Source of the DNA: Membranipora membranacea | Taxonomy: Eukaryota; Bryozoa; Gymnolaemata; Cheilostomatida; Membraniporidae | Length of the DNA stretch: 64,000 nt | Assembly (NCBI GenBank): GCA_914767715.1 | Contig: OU612066.1 | Span: forward strand, 17,117,001 to 17,181,000 | Direction of reading: 5' to 3' | Part shown: in pieces, positions 33,901 through 46,800 of the stretch | Layout of the letters: the number at the start of each line of letters is the position of its first letter | How positions within the stretch are numbered: position 1 is the first letter of the stretch | Program-made: the position numbers and the translations under genes | Notes under the pieces: generated by a model | What the model was told of the DNA's origin: nothing | Databases searched by the model: none | Seen by the model: the letters and a program-made list of their open reading frames with translations, nothing else

Positions 33901-35528
33901 AAAGGGAGCGTTACTCCCGTTTTGTAATGTGCAAGCATGTTGTCAGCAGGGAGTTTGGGACACAACTGGGACATAAGCTGTCCCAATCTCACTATTGTCA
34001 GGTTCTCCCTGTCTCAAATATTCAACCAGAGAGCTTGTGACATACCTCCCTGATTCAAACCACAAACGTCTTTGGTATTTTAAGCCTCAAACACATGTAA
34101 GCAATGCAGGGGCTGGGAGACAATTTTCTTACGCTTTATTTCATCTTGCAGAAGTCCCTACTATGGCTGGATGCTCTGTGGCCTCAGTGGTGCTAATACT
34201 TGGAATATTCTCAGCTGTGCTTTGGGTGCTGTACACTAAAAAGAGAAGGTGACTGATCCAGAAGTTTCCTCCACACAGAAGACAGAGAATTCGATCTGTC
34301 TCAAATCGTGACATTGAAGGTAAAAGTTTGTGGCCTGTAAAATAAAAGTTTCAGATAAACTACATCCATGGATTAATAAAGTCAAATCATGTAGCCATTA
34401 TAGGGTTCAAATAAAATCTTCGGGATTGGCAGTATTGTTTTACAGTAAATAAATTCATACAAACAAATTGAAGACAATGAATATCAATCCTTCTCCTCTT
34501 TTACTCTAATAGATTTTGCATTGAGCTCATTTGAACGTAGAGATCAACAGCTAGCAACACCTCAGCATAAAGAAAGAAACCGAGAACTGGATGTGAGACC
34601 CTCACACAATGATAATCTGTCCCAGCATAGACCACCTCTAGAACACATGAGAACAAACGGTGTCTTTGTTCCTGAGGAGCCATACTATGAGGAGGTACTT
34701 GGAAATGTGAAAAGGCCAATTAGGGTCCATGCATCTGTGCCGCGACCCCCATTTGTACCACCTAGGGTATCTGACTTGCCTCCTATCTCTCACGATGTGA
34801 ATACTGCACCACATAACAGTGAGTTATCTAATAATATCCTTTCTATTGAAGAACCAACATACTGTGACAATGATCAGGTCCCACATGACTGTGATGCAGA
34901 GTATGCTGAATACTCATATGCAGTGGAACCAAGGACTCTATCTAACGCCTCAGATGAATCATCAGCATTCGCTTCTGCTAAGCGATCATTATCTCACAAT
35001 AGAGAAAGTGACCGAGAACTGGAAGTGAGACCCTCTCACCATGACAATCTGTTCCAAGTACCTTCACCCCCTCTGCCAATTCAGTATAGATCAACCCTAA
35101 AACACATGAGATCGAACAATGACGATGTTCCTGATGGGCCATACTATGAGGAAGTCTTGGAAAAAGTGGAGAGGCCAATCCTTGTCCAAGCATCTGTGCC
35201 GCGTCCCCTATATGTACCATCTAGAGTATCTGACTTGCCTCCTATCCCCAACGCTGTGAATACTGCACAACATAGAAGTGAATTATCTAATAATAGCCCT
35301 TCCATTGAAGAACCAACATACTGTGACAATGATCAGGTCCCACATGACTGTGATGCAGAGTATGCTGAATACTCATATGCAGTGGAACCAAGGACTCTAT
35401 CTAACTTCTCAGATGAATCATCAGCATTTACTTCTACTTGGCGTTCGTTATCTCATACTCTATCAGGTGTTTTACAAACAATATCAGCAGAGTTTGAGAA
35501 GCCCTTAGACTCTGAGATTACATTTTGA
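30967..35528 (+). CDS. beta1: predicted type I membrane receptor-like protein with repeated tyrosine/proline-rich tail (about 740 aa)
   Basis: Not recognised. Exons: 30967-30987 (leader), 31493-31563, 32464-33335, 33665-33769, 34152-34248, 34279-34319, 34513-35528 (TGA); phases match and the total is 741 codons. A second ATG at 31496 would give 732 residues. In order: a hydrophobic signal peptide (LMIWLCVRVILIAAAAEG); an ectodomain of about 330 residues with several Cys, N-glycosylation sites (NET, NTS, NTT, NIS) and blade-like strands such as GELLLVDINTG, compatible with a beta-propeller but unproven; a Thr-rich stalk; a membrane segment near residues 362-384 followed by KKRR; and a cytoplasmic tail of about 340 residues with two copies of a unit of about 150 residues. 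Each unit carries PYYEEVL, EPTYCDN and AEYAEYSYAVEP plus PxxP motifs. SH2/SH3-type signalling is inferred. The predicted intron 34249-34278 is only 30 nt, so that junction is tentative. Confidence 0.72.
34577..35430 (+). repeat. two-unit coding repeat in the beta1 tail
   Basis: Two units of about 430-460 bp encode the cytoplasmic repeat of beta1 (starts at RELDVRPSH and RELEVRPSH). Parts are almost identical at DNA level: the block encoding EEPTYCDND through EPRTLSN at about 34848-34945 is repeated nearly unchanged at about 35307-35404. The second unit has an extra VPSPPLPIQ segment. The related tail at 62404-63890 has three units. Confidence 0.85.
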
Positions 35529-37785
35529 TTGCCTCCAAAGATTCAACTGATATTGTAAACCACAAAATGAATTTTTTCTATATGCGTTTACAAATTATTT
35601 GGTCTCACATATTATCAGGTGCTGTTGATTTTATTTGGTAATTTGGTGATATCGATCTTGTTACTTTTTTCAATCTAGTGAGTTTTATCATTATGTGCTA
35701 TCATTTTAAAATGTATCATTTAAAATTGAACCCTGCAGATAAGATTATTATACTATAGTCTGTATGCACTCCCACACCCTTCATACCTATACAAGGAGTC
35801 TCCATCTTCACTTTTTGATCATTGATGGGATGATTATGACACATATTCCAGGTATCAGACTTACAAATTATATATTATTTGTTTATTTTGTTGACTTTTT
35901 CTACAAGGGTATTACTATAAATGGATTGTAAATAACTCGTCACTTCATCTTTTTCTCTCACACACCCGTGTCGCAATTTCAATATTAAGAAAAACAGTTC
36001 CTGTTGTAGGATCAGTGGAGTGTAGTAGGCTTTGTGGTTTATGCGAATATTATGTGTGCAGATTGCGTCTATAATATGTATTGATAATTTAATATGACTT
36101 AAACGAATACAAAATTTGTAAGCACTGAAAGTGATTTTGTGTGGCAAAAAAAAATAAGAGGTTCTTTCACTTCACCCAGCCTAGGAAATGAGGAGAGCTT
36201 CTTATAGTTGGAGAGAAATTTATCTTGGTTATCTTGGTATTGCACTGCGTTACAGCATTGGATTGCATAGAACTCCTATGTTAGAAATAATCACTGTAAT
36301 TCTATCGGCCCAATTGTGAAAAGAGTGTGATATTTGTGAACTAATATTAGGTATCGATATGGCGTAATTGTTCAATATTTGGCTGATGCTCCAGCTTTCA
36401 CTTGACTTGTGACCATCATTGCAGTATTAGAATCATATGAAGGCAACAATGTACCGCAAATGGTTTCTGATGGTAAAAATGTTAATAGGTTGACAAAAAG
36501 CGGAGGAGTTATGAATTTCACATAACTTGAATCCCCAGACCTTCAATATTCACCTCCGAACTTATCATAGCCAAAAACCTCTGTGTGAGGTTATTATTGC
36601 TACCAGGAGGGGTTTCATATTACTAGCGTTTGGTTTGATTAAAAATAATAAATGGTAGAACAATCAATTACCCACAATGCAGCAGTGTGTTGTTATTAAT
36701 TCAGAAAATCAATATGGCAGAATTTCTTTTCAGTATCAGGTGGAACTCACTCTTGCTTGATCATAGTAGTTTCAGTCTATTCGATTGACTCATCCAGTTT
36801 GGAGTGGCACATTCAAGTTTTTTTACCAGGATTAACGACATAATGAACCTGTGCATATTTAAGATACATTCTGTTTTTTTAGTTCTTCGTAATGCAGACC
36901 TACATGAATGGAGATTATCTATTTCCCCATTAATCTTCCTTGAGGCCTGTGATTATGGAATTTTTACTGGTGACACTCTCCAAGAGAAGTCACCCTGCAC
37001 TCTCCTCCTGATTTCCTGCTTTACTCCTGATGACCATTGTTAATTATCTAACAGGTTATGATCCAATATATTTTTCCTCATAAATATTTTTTCTAGTAAG
37101 ATTAAACTTGGATTCACCAACTTTATAAAATGCATTATAACAGGAAAGGGATAATGATAGACAGGCCCAACCTTGGTCATCAATATACTCAATGCTGTAG
37201 ATTTCTGCCTTCTTTTTCTATTGCTCAGATTTCATCGACAGGCGATATCCCTATTTTATAATTGCTTTAACCACTACAGCTGAAAATTCAAAAAAATCTA
37301 TTGTTGATTGATCATTAATCTTTTCATCCATATAGCGTTGTTTATAAGATGTACGTTTCTAGTGCAAGACTTTTCCAATACGTCTTTAGCTTGACAATTT
37401 ACAAAGATATATAACTCATCCATCACAACCAATCGCCAAAGTAAGGAGTGCTTCAGCATCCTTCATGCACCCCTTGGCCCTACCGCTGGAAATCCTTTAG
37501 ATAGGGCCTTTCTGTGCCGCCAAATTAAGTCACAGACCCTCGAGTTATAAATTATACGCATGCTTTGTTGCAAGAACCTCTGTGTTGGTACAAATTTTCA
37601 TCACAATCAGACAAAGGATACTCAAAATGGATGCTCTATGTAACAATGGAAAGTTGCTTAGGAGGGGAAATATTTCTGTTTTATTACCCTTTATACTTAA
37701 ATTCCAAACCATAGGTTTTTAGCTAAAGGTCCTTATTCAGTATTATTCTAGTGTAAGAAGCAAAATGAAGATAGCATCTTCTACC
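35529..37785. repeat. gene-less spacer between beta1 and alpha2
   Basis: No exon supported. The first part (35529 to about 36010) resembles 61900-62403 in inverted orientation, i.e. the region after the beta4 stop. From 36011 it is closely similar to 22929-26328, with deletions, ending at alpha exon 1. This arrangement shows that beta, spacer, alpha is one repeating unit. Open frames inside are shared shadows without splice structure. Confidence 0.75.
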
Positions 37786-39855
37786 ATGTTTTTCCAGCAC
37801 AACCATCTCATCATTTTGACAGGTGAGCCTAGCAGTTTAAGAAAAAATAAGGTAAAAGTATCAAGTATGATAAAACTCAACTCTTTATTCTTACCTTTTA
37901 GAGTGAAAAGAATCAAGATCGCAGTATCCTTGAAAGTGATTTGAAAGCATGTTACTGAATATACCTCTTTGATAGCCAGTCATTGAACACTCAGATAAAC
38001 TACAAATAAAACCAGTTTCAGCGGATATTGTGATCATACACATCGAAGCTATAGTAGAACTTCCCTTTATTTGGGATGGTATTATATTGAGGTCTCAGTC
38101 TAATAAAGTGCACTGGTGAAACCATTTGAATAGCCGCTGGACACAGTTGAAGCTGTTAGCGTTACTGAAATGAAAATTCTTCTAAACTTTTCTCAACCAC
38201 TAAGGTTGTCCTCTCTTTATCGCTCTATGACATTAATATATTCTTAAATATCAGATGATGGTCCCCTGAAGTTAAGAAAAGTCTTTGATAATTGGCTTGC
38301 CATTTGCCATATTTTTTACCCAAGCAAATATCACGATCACAATTCCAAAAGCGCTACTACAGCTTTAACTTTTAACATTATTACCATCATGTTATCGTGT
38401 TTTAAGTTTTAGTAAGCCAGTACTGCGCTGAATATTGCTCGACACTGAGATTATATGATGAGAAGAGCTCAAGCAGACGTAATGTAGATGACAGTGAATC
38501 ATCTGATTTCATGACAATCGATCCATCATCTCAGGAAATAGTCATGCAGCGACGGAAAACAGAAGGTTAATAATAAGGTCCCAAAATTATTAGCTTCCCA
38601 TTAAAATAGTTTTACCATCTTTTCTATATTTTAGGCTAGACCACACTGATTCGCCAACACTTTTCAAGGTTAGAGCATTTGCCTTTTTTGCCCGCCGGCA
38701 CAGTGGGACCCACCAAAACTTTCAGGGATGACTTTTTATAATGTTTTCCCTCTACTTTTTATAGAGACACAATTCCAGTACGTGAAGAGTGATTATTATA
38801 AAATAGATCAGGCTAGTGACGAAAGACTATTTATCATTATACATGTGTGGAATGCCAAAACGGACGTTTATCCATGGATTTGGTACTCTCAAGGCCAATT
38901 GACAGCAGATCAATCTGGAGTGAGGCTCATAGCAACGGTAAATTCACTATGATATATAAGTTAAACTGCTGCGAACCTTCATTCATAGGCAAATCCATGT
39001 CCATGTTTATGGGCAAATCTGTAAAACTTCTTTTTAAAAATTCAAAATAATTTAGAGTTAAGGGCCTTGGCTCATCTTATATGGCTCACAAAATTTTAAT
39101 AAAATTTCTGTTCCAGACCAGCTCAAAGCAGGCAGCTAAGACGGTGTCCATGTGCGACAAGAATGTGTTTGAGTTTGTCGGTAGAGGATATTTCAAACTT
39201 ATTAAACACAGCAGTAAGTACAGCTAGTTATTTGCTGATTTTGTTTTGAAGTAGCAACAAACAATTTCTAGAGTAATATTATAAGACATTATGTCTGAGA
39301 ACTCGGAGGCCTGTGCCAGTACCTGTAAAGATTGTCTGTGTCAAATCCCTCAAAGTATGCTCAAGGCATCAGAAAAACTTGGGGTACTTTTAAATCATAA
39401 ATGAGCTTCATGTATCACAATCCCATAATTGTAACTTAGCTGCTAGATTTCCTCGTTAATTACCCTTTATTGACAAATTCAGCACTCACTTTTATCCAAA
39501 GTAGACAGTAAGTGGTAGCTTATCGGGCCTGGACACACTACACTAATACCTCATAGATGATCAGGAGGGACAATTTCTAACACGCTATACATAATTGTTA
39601 CCCAGAAGTACTTTTTTTATCACTTTATTGTCATCAATTTTTCAGTGTAAAATTTTGCATTTCTACTGCAGGCCTAGATGCCAGACTATATATTGCCAAT
39701 TGGCCTTTCAGTCTTCAGTTTTGATTTCGCATTTGTTTGCAGGTGGCAGAAAGCAGAGTATAGTTTGCGGTGTTAAGAGTAGAAGCTCAATGAAAGTGAG
39801 GCTTACTGATCTCAAATCCTGCCCACCTCAATCTTATTGGACATTTAACAGATGA
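37786..39855 (+). CDS. alpha2: second intact member of the alpha family (190 aa)
   Basis: Exons 37786-37822, 38413-38565, 38765-38937, 39117-39213, 39743-39855 (TGA 39853-39855), again 37, 153, 173, 97 and 113 nt. It differs from alpha1 mainly in the second and third exons (for example YDEKSSSRRN for MVEKSSARLN), while exon 4 is nearly unchanged: the stretch encoding KTVSMCDKNVF is identical in DNA. It retains the IHVWNAK, WYSQGQLTAD, SMCDKN, IVCGVK and C-terminal SCPP...WTF landmarks. Intron 1 is only 590 bp, without the hAT element of alpha1. It is followed by the beta2 pseudogene. All splice sites look usable, the weakest being the donor GTTAAT after exon 2. Function unknown. Confidence 0.72.
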
Positions 39856-40160
39856 GAGAACAGGTTGTTTCATACATATGATTATTTTATTGGTGACTTA
39901 ATCTGAAAATATGTCCTAAAGCAACTTCCTAGTATAATAGGTAAGGACTTATTACGGTTTTTGTTTGACGGTGTTAGGCAAAAAATTGAAATAAAATGGA
40001 TTGAACAAAAGAATTTAAGTGTAACCCTGTAATATGCGACCATATATATCATTGAAGTTACAAATGACTGATGAGCTATCGCTGTCTTTCGTTTATTGCT
40101 GTCATTCGTCTATCGCTGTTGTCCGAGATTGTGGTAGATTCCTATAACCAAACCAAGGAA

Positions 40161-42165
40161 ATGGCAGATCATATTCATAAGGTAGGAGCATATGTGAAAC
40201 TTGATAAAACAATTTGTTTAATAATTCAGTGCCCTTGAAGCAAGCAGCGCTCATTGGTAGAAATTACAGAAGATCGTTACCAAGAGAGTGATTGCACCTT
40301 GATAACCAACCTTTTTGGGTTCAAGATGTGTTATTGGACTACAGTTGATATGGAATAAATAATAACCGTTATAATTAATATTATAATATCTAAGTGACTA
40401 ATTTCCATCCCACATACGACAAGGAAATAACCTGTTCTACTACACATAAGCCATAGTTGTTTCTCTTTAGACTGCTTGGACTGACCAGGGAGAATGGACC
40501 AAGCCCCCTTCCATTCTCCCTGGACTGACTATTTGATCAATTTACAGCTTTGATTCATAAAAATGCAATAAGAGAAAATTTGTTATTACATGATTGCAAT
40601 CTAGTTGAACGGATTTTTCCCTTTCACATTGTGATATAGTTGGAATGGCAAAATATTTTGTCAACAAAACTATTCCCCCATGAACCATCGTATAAAAAGA
40701 ATTGATTTTATTCTATGTCTCAACTTCACAGTTGATGATCAGGCTTTGTGTGGAAGTTCTTCTAATTGTCTCAGCCGTCAAAGGTGACTCAAGAACTTCA
40801 AGGTAAAGTATTGTAAAATTTTATTGTGACTTATTAAGGTCTGCTCATGGTTTTTTCCGTTCTCTTGAATGTGGGAATGTTGCTTTACGGCTGCCTTAAC
40901 AAAATGTGATAGAATTTATTGAGCTCTCATGGCTCTACAGGAATTTTATAATATCATTTTTCAAAGATATATATTAGTAGTTTCACAAGAAAGAAAGTAA
41001 AAATAATTTCCCAAAAAAATTATGCCTTCATGAGGACAAACTGCGATAGTTAACTCAAGCTTTGGCTTGATCTGTTTTCATTTTGTTTTATTTCACAAAT
41101 GTTAACAATTATTTATGTTAATAGCATAGGTGTTTCAAAATCCCTACACATGCATTTGATCAAAGGTTATGTTACAATAAAAATTGAGTGACTATTATTT
41201 TACCGATTGAAAGAATATATGTCTATCGAGCAAACACATTATCTGCAATATATATTGCAGCGTAGTGAATTTTTTTAAAAGACTTGCTTTCAGCTCAGGT
41301 AAATTTGGTACTCTTTTTCTGTTTCTCATAATAACCCTGGAAATGATAGAACAGAACTTTGATGACCCTTCTATAGACCCAAATACAAATATCCCAGATA
41401 ACATGGAACGTAGTTTACACAGCAATCCATCAATTTTATATTCCAAGAACAACAATATCTACCTCTGGAACATTTCACAGGGAAGAGAATCATCTGCAAT
41501 ATTCATAAAGACTGATGGGACCAATTTTCAACAGATAAGCAGTCAGATGTTCCTTGTTAGAGAGGAAACCTCGGTGAAAGTATATAAACTTTCTAACGAT
41601 ATGATCAGCATCACACAAAAGGTTACATTGGTGTGCACACATCATGGTTGTTGCCAGAACTTAAACATTAGATGTAGGGAGAGTAGATCGAAAACTCTAG
41701 GACCGATAGCTGTAAATTACAACTCAACATCACACGTTGTGTTTTACATAGACAGCTCTTCAATATGTAGCCTGAATTTATCTGCAATGCCTTGCCGACA
41801 AGTACTGCTTGGGATGGAGTTGGAGGAAGCGCAACAGCCTTAGCATTTAATAGCAACTATTCTACAGCCTATATTTTCTCCGAAAAAGATTCCGTAATTT
41901 CCGCAAATAGTTTCGACCTGCAGACACAGAAGTCAAGCCCGTCAAACTCCACGGATTGTCAAACCCTGTAGAACGAGCTATCAGCATCAACGATGAAGGC
42001 GTACTTCTCTGTCGCACATCAGAAAACGAACTTCTATTAGTCGATATAAATACAGGCGACTATAGTGGTGTTTATAATGAGACGTCACACTTGCCTTGTC
42101 AAGGTGACTGTGTTGGTGAATCCATACAAATAAGAACTATGGTTGACATCAATAACCAGGGATGT
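40161..42165 (+). pseudogene. beta2: broken, truncated copy of the beta gene
   Basis: Leader exon 40161-40181 and signal-peptide exon 40735-40802 are intact and equal in length to those of beta1. The ectodomain exon then fails. Its acceptor reads AT instead of AG at 41328-41329. It has one-base deletions near 41785 and near 41940 relative to beta1. Similarity stops abruptly at about 42165, where a foldback sequence and then an inverted copy begin. There is no membrane segment or tail. Residual landmarks are TSQGRESS-like, FYIDSSSI and LLLVDINTG. It is downstream of alpha2, mirroring alpha1-beta1. Confidence 0.82.
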
Positions 42166-42287
42166 GGTTCAACTAGACCAAGTTTGGTCCATTTGCCTGC
42201 ATTCCGAGTCGCTCCTGATCTACCAGTGGAAGGGAGCAACAGGAGTGCAGGCAAATGGATCAAACTTGTTCTATGGTTCAACTGACC
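42162..42287. repeat. short foldback at the inverted-duplication centre
   Basis: GTGGTTCAACTAGACCAAG...GTCCATTTGCCTGCATTCC pairs with GAGTGCAGGCAAATGGATCAAACTT...GGTTCAAC in inverted orientation, about 125 bp in all. It sits exactly where beta2 similarity ends and close to where the inverted beta3 copy begins, so it may have seeded the rearrangement or been inserted at the junction. Confidence 0.65.
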
Positions 42288-42288
42288 C

Positions 42289-43472
42289 CTATCTCATGAA
42301 TTAAACTGAATATTCAGAAGTAGTAGAATTTTTAGCAATGGATTGCCAAATCACACGATTATCTGAGGGCACAAGATAGCTTCAATTTATACTCTATATA
42401 TAAATATCTGCTGAGTTTTGCCTTATCCTGAGAAACAGAAGAAAAACGAAATTTTACTTGGGCTGAAAGCAATGCACCCCATATAAGTATTTCACTTCAA
42501 ATTCCTGCAGATAATGTGGTTTCTCCTGAGACTATAAATTTTTGAAATCGGTGAAGGGTCATTATTTAACAGCGAGACTGTTCCTTTTACCAGGGAGTTT
42601 CCCGAAACTCCTGGTTTTTACATCAAAGAATCAAAGTGTAGCCAGTTGCTTAAAGTTATCTACTACTCAACAAGTAAGAGGAGACAATGATGTTATCATT
42701 ATTAATGATATTTGTGTCATGATACAAAGGTAAAGTAGTCCCAGGCTTGAGTAAACACTATAAAAGTTAATGCTCATTAAAACAAACTTTGGGATGTTTA
42801 TACTTTTTTCATATGTGAGACTACCAACACAGGTCTTCGAAATATGACGATATAACCAGTGTGAATTTTAAATGTTCTGCCACATTTTGTAAAAAAACCA
42901 TGAGCAAACCTAAATCTAGATAAATTTTTACAATACTTTACCTTGAACCTTTTGAGTCACCTTTGACAGCTGCGGCAATTAGAATGACTTCCACATAAAG
43001 CCAGATTATCAACTGCAAAATTGAGACATATAATACAAATTATTTTTTTAACCGAAGGATCACTTGCATTAAGTCAGTTTTGTTGACAAAAGATTCTGCC
43101 ATTCTAACTATTGTTATACAATGTGAAAGGAAAAAACAGATCAACCGGAATTGCAACAATGCGTAAAGGATTTTCTCTAATTGAAGTTTTGAAATGTTCA
43201 AAATGTTATAATAAAAAGTGAAACAACCCATGGCTTTTGTGTATTATAACAGGTTCCTTCCCTCTGTTCTGTTGGCATGGGTTTTGAGCAATTACAAATA
43301 TTTGACTAGATTAATTTAATTATCAAGATGCCATTATTCTCATGATCCATTATTCTCATTATAACGACCTATTGTAATTTTCACCCTTGTGTGTCAGTTC
43401 AAGGGCACTGAATTAGAAATCAATTTGTTTTATCAAGTTTCATTGCCTTACCTTATAAATATAATCAGTAAT
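42289..43472 (-). pseudogene. beta3: start-less 5' fragment of the beta gene, inverted
   Basis: On the - strand. The leader exon counterpart is 43472-43452, where the ATG has become ATT. The signal-peptide exon counterpart is 43012-42942, with the same length as in beta1 and beta2 but with the internal ATG changed to ATA. Both possible starts are therefore lost. A possible acceptor for the ectodomain exon lies near 42430, but the sequence beyond it does not match the ectodomain. Only the 5' end of the gene survives. It is downstream of alpha3 in the same orientation, as in the other cassettes. Confidence 0.78.
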
Positions 43473-43839
43473 TTCCTTGGATGGTGATAGGTATCTTCCA
43501 CAATCTGAGAAAACAGCGGTAGAGGTAAGACAGCAATAAACGAAAGACAGCGATAGGCAGAAGAACGCAATAGAAGACAGACAGCAATGGACGCAACACA
43601 ATACAACCATCAGCTTTTGCCGATCAACAACTTGTAACATATGTGATAGATATGGTCTTATATTACAAGACTAGACTTCATCTCTTTTGTTCAACCCATT
43701 TTATTTCAATTTTTTGCCTGACACTGTCAGGCAAAAACCACAAAAAATCCCTACCTATTATACTAGGAAGTTACTATAAGACATATATTCAGATCGAGTC
43801 ACCGATCATATAATCACATGTATGAAACAATCTGTTCTC

Positions 43840-46800
43840 TCATCTGCGAAATGTCCAATTAAATAGCGGCGGACAGGATTTGAGATCAGTAAGCCTCACT
43901 TTCATTGAACTTCTACTTTTAACACCGCAAACTATACTCTGCTTTCCGCCTCCTGCAAATATGCAAAGTCAAAACATGAGATATCTTAAAGACTATTGAA
44001 AGAACAAAGCAGTATAATACTATGGCAGCTTGACCTGCAGTAGATACACAATATTTTTTTAATGAAAAATTCTTAGTTCTTCTGTGCAACAATTATGTAT
44101 AGTGTTAGAAATTGTCCCTCCTGCTAGACTATGAGGTATGTATGTAGTGTGTGCTGTACAAGCCTAATAAGCTACCACTTACTGTCTACTGAGGAGAATA
44201 GTAAGGGCTGAATTTCTCAACAAAGGGTAATAAATGAGGAAATCTAGCGGCTTAGGTAGAATTCTGGGATTGTCATCCATGTTTATGCTTATGCTTATTA
44301 ATGATTTAAAAGTATAACTTAGGATTTGCTGATGCCTTGCATGACCATGTTTTGAGGGATTAATGTATTCAACAGACAACCCTTTATTGGTACTGTCACG
44401 AGCCTCCGAATTCTCAAATATAATGTCATATAATATAACTCAAGATATTGTTTGTTGCTACTTTCAAATAAAATCCGCAAATAACCAACAATACTCACCG
44501 CTATGTTTAATTAGTTTAAAATATCCTCTACCGACATATTCAAACACATTCTTGTCGCACATGGACACTTTTTTAGCTGCCTGCTGTGAGCTCGGCTGGA
44601 ATAGAAATTTTGTAGAAATTATTTTGATGGTTGGCTATTAGTTGAGCACCTTTTTATTCTGCTTTCCATTTCTGCATGACTGCATGAAACTTTGTAAACC
44701 ACATATTAAGACATACCCTTTATTCTAAATTATTTGGTAATTTCAAATCAAATTTGACAGGGTTTTGGTGTAAAATGCAAGACTGTGAACAAACGTTAGC
44801 TGCAGATTAATTCATCAATCATACATTACCATTGCTATCAGTTTTACTCCAGATGGGTCTGCTGTCAATTGGCCTTGAGAGTACCAAATCCATGGATAAA
44901 CATCCGTTTTGGCATTCCAAATATGTATAACGATAAATCGCCGTTCGTCATTAGCCTGATCTATTTCATAATAATCACTCTTCACGTACTGGAATTGGTT
45001 GTCTATAATAAATAGAGGGAAAACATTATAAAAAATAAAAAGATCATTCCTGAAAGTTTTGGAGGGCAAAAGAGGCAAATCCTCTAACTAAAAGTGTTGG
45101 CGAATCAATGTGGTCTATCCAAAAAAGGTAAAAAAGATGGTTAAACTATTTTAATGGGAAGCTATTAATTTTGGGACCTTATTATTAACCTTCTGTTTTC
45201 CGTCGCTGCATGACTACTTCCTGAGATGATGGATCGATTGTCATGAACTCTGCGGATTTGTCGTCGACTACATTACGTCTGCCTGAGCTCTTCTCATACT
45301 TTAATCTCAGCGACGAGCAATATTCAGCGTAGTACTGGCTTACTAAAACATAAAAATGATAAAATAATTATAATAATGTAAAACGCTTACAGCAATAGTA
45401 GCGCTTTTGAGATTTTTATATTTGCTTGGGTAAAAAAACACACATGCCGATTCTCAAAGACTTTCCTTAACTTTAAGGCACCATGATCTGATATTTGAGA
45501 ATTTCATATATATATAGATATATACTTGGTAGTTTATGGGGATGGTATGAAAAATGAGCCCCCTCTGTGGGGGATATAAAATTTATGGGTGACTGAAAAA
45601 CCCCCATATAAAATTGGCATCTCAAATGGTCTAAAAAGGTGTTAAGTCTTGCATGGTGTGGTCATGCACAAGGCTGATATTTTGTTGATACGATAAGGAA
45701 GACAACTCCCTACGCAAGGAGTTTGCTTATTTGCCAATTATATATAAATTTAAAACTGTGTGGGGATTATGAGAATCCTTTTGCACCTCTGGGGGATCAC
45801 CACAGGCAGTGTATGAGCTCACACAAAAATACCTACTGTAGAATGGGCTTGTTTCATGCTATTAACTTGAACAAAACCTGTCAGCAATATTTCATTAATG
45901 GAAACACAGTTTCGCTTTATCTGCTAGATCAATATTAATTTTAGTTCTTATGATTTACTTGTAAAAATGTAATATCACCTTTTTGATACCTTGAACAATT
46001 GAGAAATTCAAGAATGATTAAAAATGGTTGTAAAAACTGCCAACGATCAGAAACTTATCCTGTTCTACTGTATTCTTGACAAACACAACGTAATCCAGGC
46101 TTCAATGCACCAGTCAATAAATATTGTTACCCAGTACACAAACACAACCTGATGCAAGAAGATGCGGAAGAGAAATCTCTGCGCTGTAAGTATCATTAAA
46201 TAAATTACGTCTAAATTCGGGAATTACAAGAAAACCTTTGCAGAAGTAGAACATACGATCTTAGTTTAGAAGAACAAGAAAAAGTGGGGAGAAACTCTAT
46301 CGATTTTTGTACTATTATAATAAGAAACACAGATGTATGAACAGTTGCAGGTTTAACTCATAAGCTGTAATAACTATCTGGTCTGCCTTATTATGATTTC
46401 ATTTTCAGGAGTTCAATTGCGAGATTGGCGACTTGGTTCAGGCGCTTTGGCGCAATGGTCACTGGTATAAAGCTGTTGTAATAGGTTTGGAGATAGAGAC
46501 TAGCAAGATCAGAGTCAAGTTTCTCGAAGATGAGATCGTAAAGCTATGTCTGCCGCATCAGGTTAGTTTGCTTGTCTATGCTTGCACTGTGAACTATAAT
46601 TATTGCTTAGGATCACTAGACTATGGTTCTACACCCACTTTAGAAACCTACGATATACATGGAAGATTCCTAATCACAGCAAAAAAGTAATCATACCATA
46701 TTCCAAGACTTAGAACTTGACAACAACCTTCTTTTCAAATACAGGTTCGACTCTATACAGGTGAAAAAGCTTTGCTAATTTAATTACATTGTTCAATATC

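Noticed and set aside
42099-42281. 60-codon frame on - at the duplication centre
   Set aside because: It is produced by the foldback sequence there, which reads similarly on both strands.
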